DNA from: DAOUMU01 sp034409055
Lineage (GTDB): Bacteria; Chloroflexota; Anaerolineae; 4572-78; J111
Assembly (NCBI GenBank): GCA_034409055.1
Contig: DAOUMU010000522.1
Coordinates: forward strand, 1-24,874
Direction of reading: 5' to 3'
DNA: 24,874 nt
Part shown: in pieces, positions 1-8,375 of the stretch
Numbering within the stretch: position 1 is the first letter of the stretch
Layout of the letters: each line of letters opens with the position of its first letter
Made by a program: the position numbers and the translations under genes
Notes under the pieces: generated by a model
Seen by the model: the letters and a program-made list of their open reading frames with translations, nothing else
The model's database searches: none
What the model was told of the DNA's origin: nothing

Positions 1-159
1 CTCATTTTACCACCAAGCAGGTGCCAGCGGTCGCTCTGGGTATCTTGGAGAGAGGTCTGTCCTTATTTGAACTTTTTAAGGTCCGGTATGTTTAACTACT
101 CAATTCCCATTCAACTGAACCAGTGCCTTCCCCCTGGCTTATAGTGATTTCCTCTGGTC
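1..159. other. Left edge, no gene seen
   Basis: I see no convincing reading frame, RNA gene or repeat here. It lies downstream of the CBS gene on the minus strand, and no clear terminator hairpin is visible. Confidence 0.5.
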
Positions 160-594
160 TCAGGCTGCATCTGCTAAAATTTGAGTTTGCAAGGTATCAA
201 CCTCACCCTCAAAGTGGTCTCGCTCGACCTTGACCACATCCCCAATGGATATAATGCCGACCAGCTTGCCCTTGTCCATAATTGGCAAATGCCGGAATCG
301 CTTTTCGGTCATGGCATTAGCCACCGCTCGCAGCTCATCTTGTGGTAAGCCGGTGATGACATTTTTGGTCATAAGCTCACTGACGGTTTGGGAAAACACC
401 TGCTCATTGTTGGCTGTGGCCCGAATAATATCCCGTTCAGAGAGAATACCCACCGGCTTATCTGTTTCAGCCACAACCACCAGCGCTCCAATATTATGTT
501 TGGCCAGCAAGGCAATAGCCTCTCTGATAGATTGTTCAGGACGGATGGTAATCACGTCCATCCCTTTGGTAGCTAAGATTCTTGAAACTTTCAT
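160..594 (-). CDS. Two-CBS-domain protein
   Basis: This 144-residue protein consists almost entirely of two tandem CBS domains, which form a Bateman module. CBS1 is roughly residues 7-62 and carries GILSERDII at 49-57. CBS2 is roughly 72-125 and carries GIISIGDVV at 113-121. Bateman modules typically bind adenine nucleotides (AMP, ATP, SAM) and act as energy or redox sensors; the ligand here cannot be read from sequence. There is no fused enzyme, transporter or membrane segment, so it is a small cytosolic stand-alone CBS protein like those annotated as inosine-5-monophosphate-dehydrogenase-related or hypoxic-response proteins. The ATG is supported by a purine-rich GAGGGGG ribosome site 8 nt upstream. 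It follows the ATPase-kinase gene on the same strand after about 190 nt and has its own candidate promoter, so co-transcription is not required. Confidence 0.9.
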   Translation of the reverse strand: MKVSRILATKGMDVITIRPEQSIREAIALLAKHNIGALVVVAETDKPVGILSERDIIRATANNEQVFSQTVSELMTKNVITGLPQDELRAVANAMTEKRFRHLPIMDKGKLVGIISIGDVVKVERDHFEGEVDTLQTQILADAA

Positions 595-620
595 CGGACT
601 TTCCCCCTCTCAAAAATTAA

Positions 621-650
621 AATATGAAGTTTTGTTTAGTACGTTTTCAA
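621..650 (-). promoter_or_regulatory. Candidate sigma70-type promoter of the CBS gene
   Basis: On the minus strand TTGAAA (rc of 645-650, 5/6 to consensus) is followed after 18 nt by CATATT (rc of 621-626, 4/6). The start codon is about 27 nt beyond the -10. Spacing and position fit, but the match is by eye only. Confidence 0.4.
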
Positions 651-783
651 TCGCCAGGAGTTGATGCAGCTTTGACAAAGTGCCATAACCAAGCAGCTAT
701 TGGACCGTAAATGGGCAATGAGGTTTGTCGTAGAAAAGGCCAGTCAATAGCCTAAAGGAGTATAAAGTTATTTTGGTAGATTG

Positions 784-2937
784 TCAATTGCCAGCAGGAA
801 TGAGCGCCTGGCGCAAATCCTCGATAAACTGGGAAGCGCTGGCAGGCCGCTCAGCCGGATCTTTGGCCAGAGCTTTCAGGATGACCTGGCTGGCCCGCTT
901 AGGTAGCTCAGGAACAAGGCACTCTGGCGCCAGAGGATCTGTGTTAAGATGGGCCAGGGGCAGTTCGCCCGACTCGAAGGGAGTACGTCCGGTCAGCATC
1001 TTGTAGACCACACAACCCAGCGCATAAATATCAGCCCGGTAGTCTATGTCTTGGCTCTGGCCCATGAGTTGCTCCGGGGCCATATAGGCCAGGGTACCCA
1101 GCAGTCCCCCGGTCTCGGTCAAATCTGATTGACCAAGCAATCGCACCAGGCCGAAATCGGCCAGAAAAACGCCGCCATCGTTCGCCAGTAGAATGTTAGC
1201 CGGTTTAACGTCCCGGTGAATCATATCCTGCTGGTGGGCATAATCCAGCGCATCAGCCACGGGCACGGCAATCCGCAAGACTTCCTCCCAGGACAAGGTT
1301 TGCCCGACTGCCTCCAGGTTATGCAAATGCTCTTTTAGATTATGACCCTCAATAAATTCCATAACCATGTAGTAATGACCGCTTTGAATGTCAAAATCAT
1401 GGACTCGCACAATATGGGGATGGCGTAGTCCGGCCACAGCCTGCGCTTCTCGTCGGAAACGAGTTTGCACTTCTCCCGCCTCGGAGAGGGTGGGACGTAG
1501 CTTTTTGACGGCCACCAGCCGGTCTAAACGGATATCACGCGCCTTGAAAACATCGGCCATGCCGCCGCCACCGATTAACGCCTCAATCACGTAACGGCCC
1601 AGCACCTGCCGGCCAGCCAAAGTTGTCGACAGATCGACTTCGTCCTGGACGAACACCTTGGCCAGTAACTCCGGTGTCCTGACAATAGCCGGCCACCTGA
1701 CCAGCTTATCAACCAGATTGACCAGCGTTTCTCTCTCCACCGGCGATAGAAGGGTGGCGTAGTGAGACTCCCAGCCGGATAATAGTTCCGGGCCTCCGGC
1801 AATGATCACCTGGCGCAAAATCCACCGACCAAAAATGGGGGAGAAGAGGACCGGCCTGTCTGGCTGGAGTCGCACCAGACCCCGTTTAACCAGATAAGCC
1901 GTCTCCTGGTCATAGCGTGCAAAGATTTTTGACAGCTCTCCCAAACTGGTCGTATCAGTCGGCAAGTGTTGGCTCAACGGGTATAGCGCCAGCCAGGTCA
2001 TTAACATCTTCTCAGGCTCGCTCGAGTAACCGAACATATCTGAAAAGTATCGCTCCGCTTCCCGTTCGAGGTCTGCCTCAACTTGTCCCAGGGAAGTTTC
2101 TGCGGTGGTATGGTCACGCCGGGCCCGAATGATGAGCGAGGCGGTCAGTTGAACCAGATAGGGATGCGTGCCGGCCATTTGGTGCAAAAAACTGCTTTCA
2201 GTGGCGGAAAAGTCGGCCTGATATTGATTGAGGAGTTCGTCTACTTCTGCTTCGCTGAAGGGAGGCAAGACAATCGCCGAGAAAGCGTTGTCAAAAGGGG
2301 AACCGGCAAAGCGAAAGTCCGCACACAGTTGCTTGAGCGGCGCGCGGGTGGCAACCAGCAAGGCTAAACCTCGCTCCCGCCGGTTGAGAAGCGACCGCAA
2401 GTGATAGAGCAGCCGTGGTTCGTGCTGGTCAAGATTTTCTACAACCCCTTCAAATTCGTCCAGCATCAACACTGCCAGGCGATCAGCGCGGGCAATTTGG
2501 TCGAAGAGACTATTGAGATCGAAAATATCGGGGCTGGTCTGTGCCAGTAACTCCTGAACCTGTCCACTGAGGTCCTCATCGTCACTTAGGTACTGCTTCA
2601 ACTCACGCAATGTGTGTCGCCAGAAAGCCGTTTCGCTGAAGGGAACGATGCTGTGACAATCCAGGTAGAGAAAATGACACCAGCTTGGTGACAATCCCCA
2701 CCGCTCACTCACCTGGGGCTCACAAAGGTAATGCAGCAAGGAGGTTTTGCCTATGCAGGGGTCGCCGGAGACAGCGCTGCTGCCTCGAGCCGGGTTAGCC
2801 AATTGGTCCAAAATATGGTCAACCTCATGGTTGCGGCCAATAAAATGCGAGGGTGGCACAGGACGGCTGTGAATAAAAGAGTCGCTTTGGCGTCTCTCAC
2901 TCTTTACTTCCTTGTGGTTCTGTTCGTGGTTTCTCAA
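784..2937 (-). CDS. P-loop ATPase-Ser/Thr protein kinase fusion
   Basis: A 717-residue soluble protein that joins an N-terminal AAA/STAND-like ATPase to a C-terminal Hanks-type Ser/Thr kinase. The Walker A is GDPCIGKTS (58-66) and the Walker B is LAVLMLDEFE (154-163). The kinase spans about 447-712. It has a glycine loop IGGGGMADVF (455-464), catalytic Lys478, HRD (574-576), DFG (594-596) and APE (620-622), so both active sites look intact. No transmembrane segment is visible, unlike PknB-type receptors, which implies cytosolic control through the ATPase domain or a partner. The start is a TTG with an AGGAGG 15 nt upstream, which is longer than usual, so the exact N-terminus is uncertain. The gene begins 45 nt after the stop of the giant ATPase-propeller gene and is very probably co-transcribed with it. 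The likely role is signal output by phosphorylating unknown targets. Confidence 0.92.
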   Translation of the reverse strand: MRNHEQNHKEVKSERRQSDSFIHSRPVPPSHFIGRNHEVDHILDQLANPARGSSAVSGDPCIGKTSLLHYLCEPQVSERWGLSPSWCHFLYLDCHSIVPFSETAFWRHTLRELKQYLSDDEDLSGQVQELLAQTSPDIFDLNSLFDQIARADRLAVLMLDEFEGVVENLDQHEPRLLYHLRSLLNRRERGLALLVATRAPLKQLCADFRFAGSPFDNAFSAIVLPPFSEAEVDELLNQYQADFSATESSFLHQMAGTHPYLVQLTASLIIRARRDHTTAETSLGQVEADLEREAERYFSDMFGYSSEPEKMLMTWLALYPLSQHLPTDTTSLGELSKIFARYDQETAYLVKRGLVRLQPDRPVLFSPIFGRWILRQVIIAGGPELLSGWESHYATLLSPVERETLVNLVDKLVRWPAIVRTPELLAKVFVQDEVDLSTTLAGRQVLGRYVIEALIGGGGMADVFKARDIRLDRLVAVKKLRPTLSEAGEVQTRFRREAQAVAGLRHPHIVRVHDFDIQSGHYYMVMEFIEGHNLKEHLHNLEAVGQTLSWEEVLRIAVPVADALDYAHQQDMIHRDVKPANILLANDGGVFLADFGLVRLLGQSDLTETGGLLGTLAYMAPEQLMGQSQDIDYRADIYALGCVVYKMLTGRTPFESGELPLAHLNTDPLAPECLVPELPKRASQVILKALAKDPAERPASASQFIEDLRQALIPAGN

Positions 2938-2982
2938 TTCCTGTTTCTATATCCTCCTGCAAAGCGAAGTCATGCAGAATCC

Positions 2983-5900
2983 TCATTGCTGGGTCCAGCT
3001 ATTCCCTCCATCGTCTGAGCGGAAAACGCCGTTGGAACCGGCAATAAAGATAAGCTGAGGGGTGAGAGCAATGCCCTGAATATACGTTCCTGTGCCCTGG
3101 TCTGATGGTGCCCAGTTGTTAAACCGCTGCCACGTTTGCCCGCCATCCTGGCTGCGATAGAGTCCCTGGCCATCAGAGAGATGACGGTGGGTGCCACTAC
3201 CGGCATAGATAGTTTGAGGATTGGTTGGATCGATCGCCAGGATAGAGAACTTCAGTGTTGGAATAACCGTAGGAATCTCCGTGACCGGGCGCCACTCATA
3301 GCCTTCATTCAAACTGATGGCCAATGTCGCTTTATCACTACCAGCCAGGAGTTTATTACTGTTCTCAGGATCAACAGCTAACGAAAAAATCGGCGGAGCA
3401 CAGACATTGCAAACCTGTGTTTTCCAAGGAGCGCTGAGATCGTTTGTGCCTCGCCAATAAATTTGATTCCCCTCGCCAGCCACGTAAACCCGGTTACCTT
3501 GAGATGTTTTAGTCGCCACGATGCTATAGAACGGATTATTCAGTACCAACCCACCGTTAGTCCCCGCCCGGTCAAGCGTTGACCAGGTCTCACCGCCATC
3601 GCCGCTGCGCAGAATGCCTCGTTCGGTGGCGATGAAAACAATATTGGCCTCATCAAGATCGGTGGCAATGGCATAGACTTGAGTGCTAGGTGGAATGGGC
3701 CAGGCCTGCCACGTTTCGCCCTCGTCTTCAGATTGCAAGATGTGACGGTAAACCCCGGCATAGATGATTTTGGGATTCGCCGGAGCAACGTGCAACGTCT
3801 CAACCGTACGATCATTTGAAACTTGACGCCAATCGATCCCACCGTTATCTGATTTGTAAATTCCTTTTTCCTTCAAGACAACCAGTACCTGGAGATTATC
3901 GGCGGGATTGACGACTACGTCAAGCGCTTCGCCACTGGGTAAAGGTTTTGGTTGCCAGATAAACGTCCGTGTTTCGCTGGGGGAATCTAACTCCACCACA
4001 TTTTCATTATTCTCTTCTTCGGGGGGGATTTGGACCACCACGACTTGCCATTGAATTTCCCGTTTCGACGGGTCAAGCCGATGGAAAATCTCAGCGGGCA
4101 CCTCCCAGGCCGTGTCTTTCACCCGCCAGGTGTAAAGAGATGGCTGGCCCTTCTCCAAAAATTGGAGCTTTACCAGATAAAAATTATCGGAACCAAGTTC
4201 GTCTACTGGTTCCCACGTCAGTTCGGGCAGGGAACTGGCTCCCCGGAAGGAAACACCGGAACCAGGACTAACCAACTGCGGGACAAGGTTCGGTTGCCAG
4301 GTGAAGAATCGCGTTTCACTGGGCTCACTCAGTTCAGCAGCATTTTCATTATCGCTGTCTGGAGGAATTTGAGCGACAACGACCGACCACTGAATTTCCC
4401 GTTCCGGCGAATCGGTTCGATGGAGGATGTCAGTGGGTACCTCCCAGGCTGTGTCTTTCAACGGCTGCGTGTAAGAAGAGGGCTGACCGTTTTCCAAAAA
4501 TTGGAGTTTTACCAGGTAAAAATCATCGGGACCAAGCTCGTCGATTGGTTCCCACTTCAATTCGGGAGGGGAGCTAGCCCCACGGAAGGAGTCCCCAGAC
4601 TTAGGGCCTGCCAACTGCGGAGCAGGGTAAATTGGGGTGGTCTCGATTGAGGTGGCAGTATCGGTTGGGGTTGGGGTAGCAATGCTGGTTGGGGTTGAGG
4701 TGGTAGTGCCGGTTGGGGTTGGAGTAGCAGTGCTGGTTGGGGTGGCAGTGACAGTACCAGTTGGGGTGGCAGTGACAGTACCAGTTGGGGGTGGGCTGGC
4801 TGTATCAGTCGGGGTTGGTGTGTCTTTTCCAAGGAATGCAATTGTCTGGCTAAGGTCTCCTGGCCAAAAGAGAAGGCCACTTAAACACAAGACCACAGCC
4901 ACGGCCACAGCAATAATGACTGGCCACCGTGTCCGCAAGCCCCACCGGGATGGTGCAGAGATGATTGCTGCTTCGATCTCGGCCAGCCACTGCTGGACTT
5001 CTTTATCGTAGGGCAGTAGCTCGGCCAGAGTCTGTATGGCTTGCCTGGCTAGCAATAAGGCGGGGGGGTCTGATTGCTGCTGTCGCTTCTGATAGGTTCT
5101 GAAACTATGCTTGAGATGTGTTACCAGGTTGCTGTCATTGGGTAAATCATTTAAAGCCCGTTTATAGACCTCAGCGGCTTTGGTCAGATAATCAGAGCCT
5201 TCAAGGGGAGGATGACTCTCTTGAGCCAGGTACCAGTCGCCCTGCCTGATCCGTGTTTCGGCCAGCCAACGATGTACGGTTGGGTCACCGGGCAGGAGGC
5301 TGACCAGCTTATTCATAATCTGCTCGGCCTGCCCCCAATTCGGTGGATCGGCCTGCTCTTGCTGCTGACAACGAGTCTGAAAAGAATCTTTGATTCGGGT
5401 GGTAATCAGGTCGGCCCTTCGGTAAGATAGTTCTTCAATTTCTTCCAGGGCACTTCGGGCCAAATGTTGAGCCTCATCCAGGTCGGGGATGGCTCGTTGT
5501 AGATGCCAGTTAGCCAGTGCGGCCCGCGTCTCGGCCAACCAGAATTTTACCTCCTCATCACCCGGGAACAGGTGTCCCAGCACTTCTATCGCCCGTCTGG
5601 CGTGGCTCCAACGTAGCTCCTTCTCCTGTCGCTGGCGATACCTGTTGAACGCTGTTTTGATCCGGTCCGCTACCTCCTGTTCATCGGTAGCATCAGCCAG
5701 AGCCTGTTGAAATCGCTCGGTGGCCTCGTCAAATTCGCCTCTGTCCAGTTCGACCTGGCCCAGCTTCAACCAGATTGCTGCCCGTTGGCGGCAAATTTGA
5801 CCGTCTGTCTTAGAGACAAGCTGAAGTAAATGGGTCGTGTCATCCAGGGCTTGCAGATAAACTACGTGAGCCTCTGCCAGCTTACCCTCCTGGTACAAGG

Positions 5901-8166
5901 CATCGCCCAACTCCGTCCGGGCTTCAGACAGCCATTGATAGGCCAGGGTATCATTCTGGTCTAACACTTCAACCAGGACGAGCATTGCTTCCTCAATCAA
6001 TTTTCGGCTTTGAGACGTTCTATCCTTCTGACGGGCTCGGCGATATGATTGAAAACCGTCTCTGATCAGATCGATCACACCTTGATCCGAAGAGTCGCAA
6101 TTTAAGGCACGCTGGTAAGCTGCTTTAGTCTTGGTTAGATCATCCTGATCCAGGTAGAATTCAGCCTGGCGGCAGAGGCTATCGACCAACCGGTTTCGGT
6201 TTTCCAGGTCATCGGGAAAAAGTTCGACCAGGAGGGTCAAGGCGGTCTCAGCCTGGGACCAGTGATTATCTTCTTCCTGTTGCTGGCTATAACGCAGGAT
6301 GTCATTTTGAATCATTTGACGCGGGGTGTCACCGTTAACTTCCTCCAATACATGGTGGTAAAGATCGGCGGCTGCCTCCAACTCATGTCGCTCTAAGTGC
6401 CAACGGCCTTGCCTCAAGTGAAAGTGAAGCAACGCCTCTTGCTGGTCCCCAACGCTGGACATCAGTCTGGCGGATAGACGTGTGGCTCGCTCAGCCTCTT
6501 CCCAGTTATGGAGCGCTTCCTGAGCTTGGCTGTATTGGTCGAGACGCTCTTTTATTTGACGCTCCAGGTCCATATCTACCTTATGCTGTACTGCCCGCTC
6601 ATAAAGAGATTCGGCAGCCGCGACCCCTTCATTTTCCAGGCGCTCATCAGCATGTTGCCGGAAAAATTCGCTTAATTTGGCATTAGCCAGCGCATGCCCC
6701 TTGTCCAATTCCAACACCCGTCGGTACTCCTGGATAGCCTCTTCGGTTTTGCCCGCTTCTTCGAGTTGCTGGCCGTATTGGGCTCGAGCGTCGGCCAGGC
6801 CGAGGCGGGCTTCCGTCGCTTCTCGACCACCGAAGCGTTCGACGTAAGCAAACTCATCAATGGCGACCAGTAAGTCACCGGCTTTGACCCGGGTGCGGGC
6901 TAGCCAGAGGCGGGCTTCTACATAATCGGGATTGATGCTTAAAGCCCGGCCGAAGCTGTCAAGAGCAAAGTCAATATCATCGGCCCGGTATGCGGCCAGC
7001 CCGGCCCGGAAGAAGGCTTTGGCCGACTCGTCAACAGCCACTCGTGTCAGTTCGGTAGTGACCTCTTCCAGGGAGTGATTTTGAACCGTCCAACGACGCA
7101 CCAATTCAACTGCAAAGCGGTAACATCCCTCCGAGACTCGCCTGAGTACTTGACGATCTACTAATTTGTCGGGCAAAGCTCGCAGCTCAATATCAGAAAC
7201 CTGCACCCGCTGTATATCGCGCCGGGCAATCAGTTGGTCAAGCGTAGCCCCTTTGCCCCTGGCTTCAATCTGGCCGATTGTGTACAGCGTGAAACGCTCA
7301 ACCGGCGGTACTTCATCCCAGAACCATTGCAAGGCGCCCTGGCCGGCACTGATAGCGTCGTCAATGACCGCATCCACGTGCGCTTCGGTCACGGTCCAGA
7401 CCTTTTGGTGTTGAGCCTGGTTAAAGAGTTTATGGCAGATCAATTGGGTAAAGTAGGGATGGCCACTGGTCAGGGACCAGATTCGCTCGGTAGCCGCATC
7501 CTGATAAGTTAAGATGTCCTGCACCGGGCGGGTAATTAATTCCATCGTGGCTTCCCGTCTTAGTAGCGTGATCTGTCGATCAAGTGCGCCTCGGAAGATT
7601 TGCAACTGCTGCGAAGAGAGGTCTTTCAACCGGCGGCCGACGACAAAGAGAAAGACGACCCGCTTGTCTTCGCTCTGGATAATGCGATTAAGGGCTTGAA
7701 CAAAGGGCAAGGTATCCAGTTCGGCCGGAGTTGTTTCCAGGCTCAGGGCATCGAATTCATCCAGCAAGAGCAGCAAGCGTCTGTCCTCCAACTGCTCATA
7801 AACATAGGGTAAAAAGAGCGTACGAAAGGCATCAGAGTCATGCTGAAAATCACTCCGACCTGGAGCAGGTAGGTTAAGCTGGTTGGCTACCTCACGCGCC
7901 AGTCCGTAGAGAAGATCATGGGCCGGACTGTCGACACTACTCTGTAGGTCAAAAAAAACGGCCTGGTAATCTTGACTCGAACGACGGGCAATTTGATGCA
8001 GAATAGAGGTTTTGCCGATACGACGCTGGCCATGGAAAACAATCATGTTGTGCATTGGCGAGGCCAACGTGTCATCGACAAAACGCAACACATCCTGACG
8101 ACCGAAAAATGTGTCGGGGTGGGTGGCTGGTGGACCAGCAAAATAAGGATTGGGGACTCGGGGCAT
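2983..8166 (-). CDS. Giant transmembrane ATPase-TPR-propeller protein
   Basis: A 1727-residue multidomain protein. Residues 20-330 form an AAA/STAND-like ATPase with Walker A GQRRIGKTS (46-54) and Walker B LLLLLDEFD (131-139), followed by a probable winged-helix region. Residues ~385-1060 are helical TPR-like repeats. A membrane helix lies at ~1081-1103, preceded by Arg residues, so the N-terminus should be cytoplasmic. A Pro/Thr-rich stalk follows at ~1110-1180. Next are two near-identical 113-residue beta-rich (Fn3/Ig-like) repeats to ~1408. The C-terminus holds six Asp-box/BNR motifs, for example KSDNGGIDW, RSGDGGETW and RSDDGGNSW, consistent with a sortilin/BNR-type beta-propeller outside the cell. 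It looks like a receptor that couples an external ligand domain to an internal ATPase and scaffold. The ATPase-kinase gene lies 45 nt downstream. Ligand and target are unknown. Confidence 0.9.
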   Translation of the reverse strand: MPRVPNPYFAGPPATHPDTFFGRQDVLRFVDDTLASPMHNMIVFHGQRRIGKTSILHQIARRSSQDYQAVFFDLQSSVDSPAHDLLYGLAREVANQLNLPAPGRSDFQHDSDAFRTLFLPYVYEQLEDRRLLLLLDEFDALSLETTPAELDTLPFVQALNRIIQSEDKRVVFLFVVGRRLKDLSSQQLQIFRGALDRQITLLRREATMELITRPVQDILTYQDAATERIWSLTSGHPYFTQLICHKLFNQAQHQKVWTVTEAHVDAVIDDAISAGQGALQWFWDEVPPVERFTLYTIGQIEARGKGATLDQLIARRDIQRVQVSDIELRALPDKLVDRQVLRRVSEGCYRFAVELVRRWTVQNHSLEEVTTELTRVAVDESAKAFFRAGLAAYRADDIDFALDSFGRALSINPDYVEARLWLARTRVKAGDLLVAIDEFAYVERFGGREATEARLGLADARAQYGQQLEEAGKTEEAIQEYRRVLELDKGHALANAKLSEFFRQHADERLENEGVAAAESLYERAVQHKVDMDLERQIKERLDQYSQAQEALHNWEEAERATRLSARLMSSVGDQQEALLHFHLRQGRWHLERHELEAAADLYHHVLEEVNGDTPRQMIQNDILRYSQQQEEDNHWSQAETALTLLVELFPDDLENRNRLVDSLCRQAEFYLDQDDLTKTKAAYQRALNCDSSDQGVIDLIRDGFQSYRRARQKDRTSQSRKLIEEAMLVLVEVLDQNDTLAYQWLSEARTELGDALYQEGKLAEAHVVYLQALDDTTHLLQLVSKTDGQICRQRAAIWLKLGQVELDRGEFDEATERFQQALADATDEQEVADRIKTAFNRYRQRQEKELRWSHARRAIEVLGHLFPGDEEVKFWLAETRAALANWHLQRAIPDLDEAQHLARSALEEIEELSYRRADLITTRIKDSFQTRCQQQEQADPPNWGQAEQIMNKLVSLLPGDPTVHRWLAETRIRQGDWYLAQESHPPLEGSDYLTKAAEVYKRALNDLPNDSNLVTHLKHSFRTYQKRQQQSDPPALLLARQAIQTLAELLPYDKEVQQWLAEIEAAIISAPSRWGLRTRWPVIIAVAVAVVLCLSGLLFWPGDLSQTIAFLGKDTPTPTDTASPPPTGTVTATPTGTVTATPTSTATPTPTGTTTSTPTSIATPTPTDTATSIETTPIYPAPQLAGPKSGDSFRGASSPPELKWEPIDELGPDDFYLVKLQFLENGQPSSYTQPLKDTAWEVPTDILHRTDSPEREIQWSVVVAQIPPDSDNENAAELSEPSETRFFTWQPNLVPQLVSPGSGVSFRGASSLPELTWEPVDELGSDNFYLVKLQFLEKGQPSLYTWRVKDTAWEVPAEIFHRLDPSKREIQWQVVVVQIPPEEENNENVVELDSPSETRTFIWQPKPLPSGEALDVVVNPADNLQVLVVLKEKGIYKSDNGGIDWRQVSNDRTVETLHVAPANPKIIYAGVYRHILQSEDEGETWQAWPIPPSTQVYAIATDLDEANIVFIATERGILRSGDGGETWSTLDRAGTNGGLVLNNPFYSIVATKTSQGNRVYVAGEGNQIYWRGTNDLSAPWKTQVCNVCAPPIFSLAVDPENSNKLLAGSDKATLAISLNEGYEWRPVTEIPTVIPTLKFSILAIDPTNPQTIYAGSGTHRHLSDGQGLYRSQDGGQTWQRFNNWAPSDQGTGTYIQGIALTPQLIFIAGSNGVFRSDDGGNSWTQQ
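3945..4625 (-). repeat. Two tandem beta-rich repeats, 339-nt period
   Basis: Within the giant ATPase gene, the segment around 4192 recurs at 4531, a shift of exactly 339 nt (113 codons). The two copies are close at both DNA and protein level: each has a FRGASS motif near its start, DTAWEVP in the middle and a FxWQP end. This is a recent-looking in-frame domain duplication in the predicted extracellular part. Confidence 0.85.
4655..4822 (-). repeat. Pro/Thr-stalk minisatellite
   Basis: Low-complexity coding repeat for a TPT-rich linker just outside the predicted membrane helix. It includes a perfect 24-nt tandem pair at 4741-4764 and 4765-4788 encoding TPTGTVTA twice, with more diverged units on both sides. 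All units are in frame, so copy-number change would alter stalk length without breaking the protein. Confidence 0.85.
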
Positions 8167-8213
8167 ATTATTCCATTACCCAGCGATTGCAACTTTATGA
8201 ACTAACTAAGAAT

Positions 8214-8242
8214 AGTATAACACACATGGCAATCAATCTCAA
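8214..8242 (-). promoter_or_regulatory. Promoter of the ATPase-propeller/kinase operon
   Basis: On the minus strand TTGAGA (rc of 8237-8242, 5/6) and TATACT (rc of 8214-8219, 5/6) are separated by 17 nt. Transcription would start near 8207, about 40 nt before the ATG at 8166. The ribosome site (GGA about 5 nt upstream of the ATG) is weak. Confidence 0.6.
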
Positions 8243-8316
8243 AGTTAAATATTGAGACAAATCTGCTATTTTGCCAGGATAACATGAGTAGGACTTTTTG
8301 ATTTGTTTTGAGTAAT

Positions 8317-8345
8317 TTGCCCCTATTTATATTTCGTGATAAAAT
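8317..8345 (+). promoter_or_regulatory. Promoter of the deoR-type/E1/E2 operon
   Basis: TTGCCC (8317-8322, 4/6) lies 17 nt from TAAAAT (8340-8345), with a TG at 8337-8338 that makes an extended -10. The predicted start is near 8352, about 24 nt before the DeoR ATG. Facing the minus-strand promoter, it makes 8167-8375 a compact divergent control region. Confidence 0.55.
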
Positions 8346-8369
8346 GAAGTCAATCGAAAATAAACGAAA
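8332..8369 (+). promoter_or_regulatory. Possible DeoR-family operator half-sites
   Basis: TTTCG at 8332-8336 and two CGAAA at 8355-8359 and 8365-8369, the latter pair exactly 10 bp apart, surround the -10 and predicted start site. CGAAA/TTTCG repeats are reported for several DeoR-family regulators. Autoregulation by the adjacent gene product is an inference. Confidence 0.35.
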
Positions 8370-8375
8370 GTTTTG

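Noticed and set aside
4655..4822. Short tandem repeats considered as a CRISPR array
   Set aside because: Units are contiguous without spacers and encode the Pro/Thr stalk in frame.
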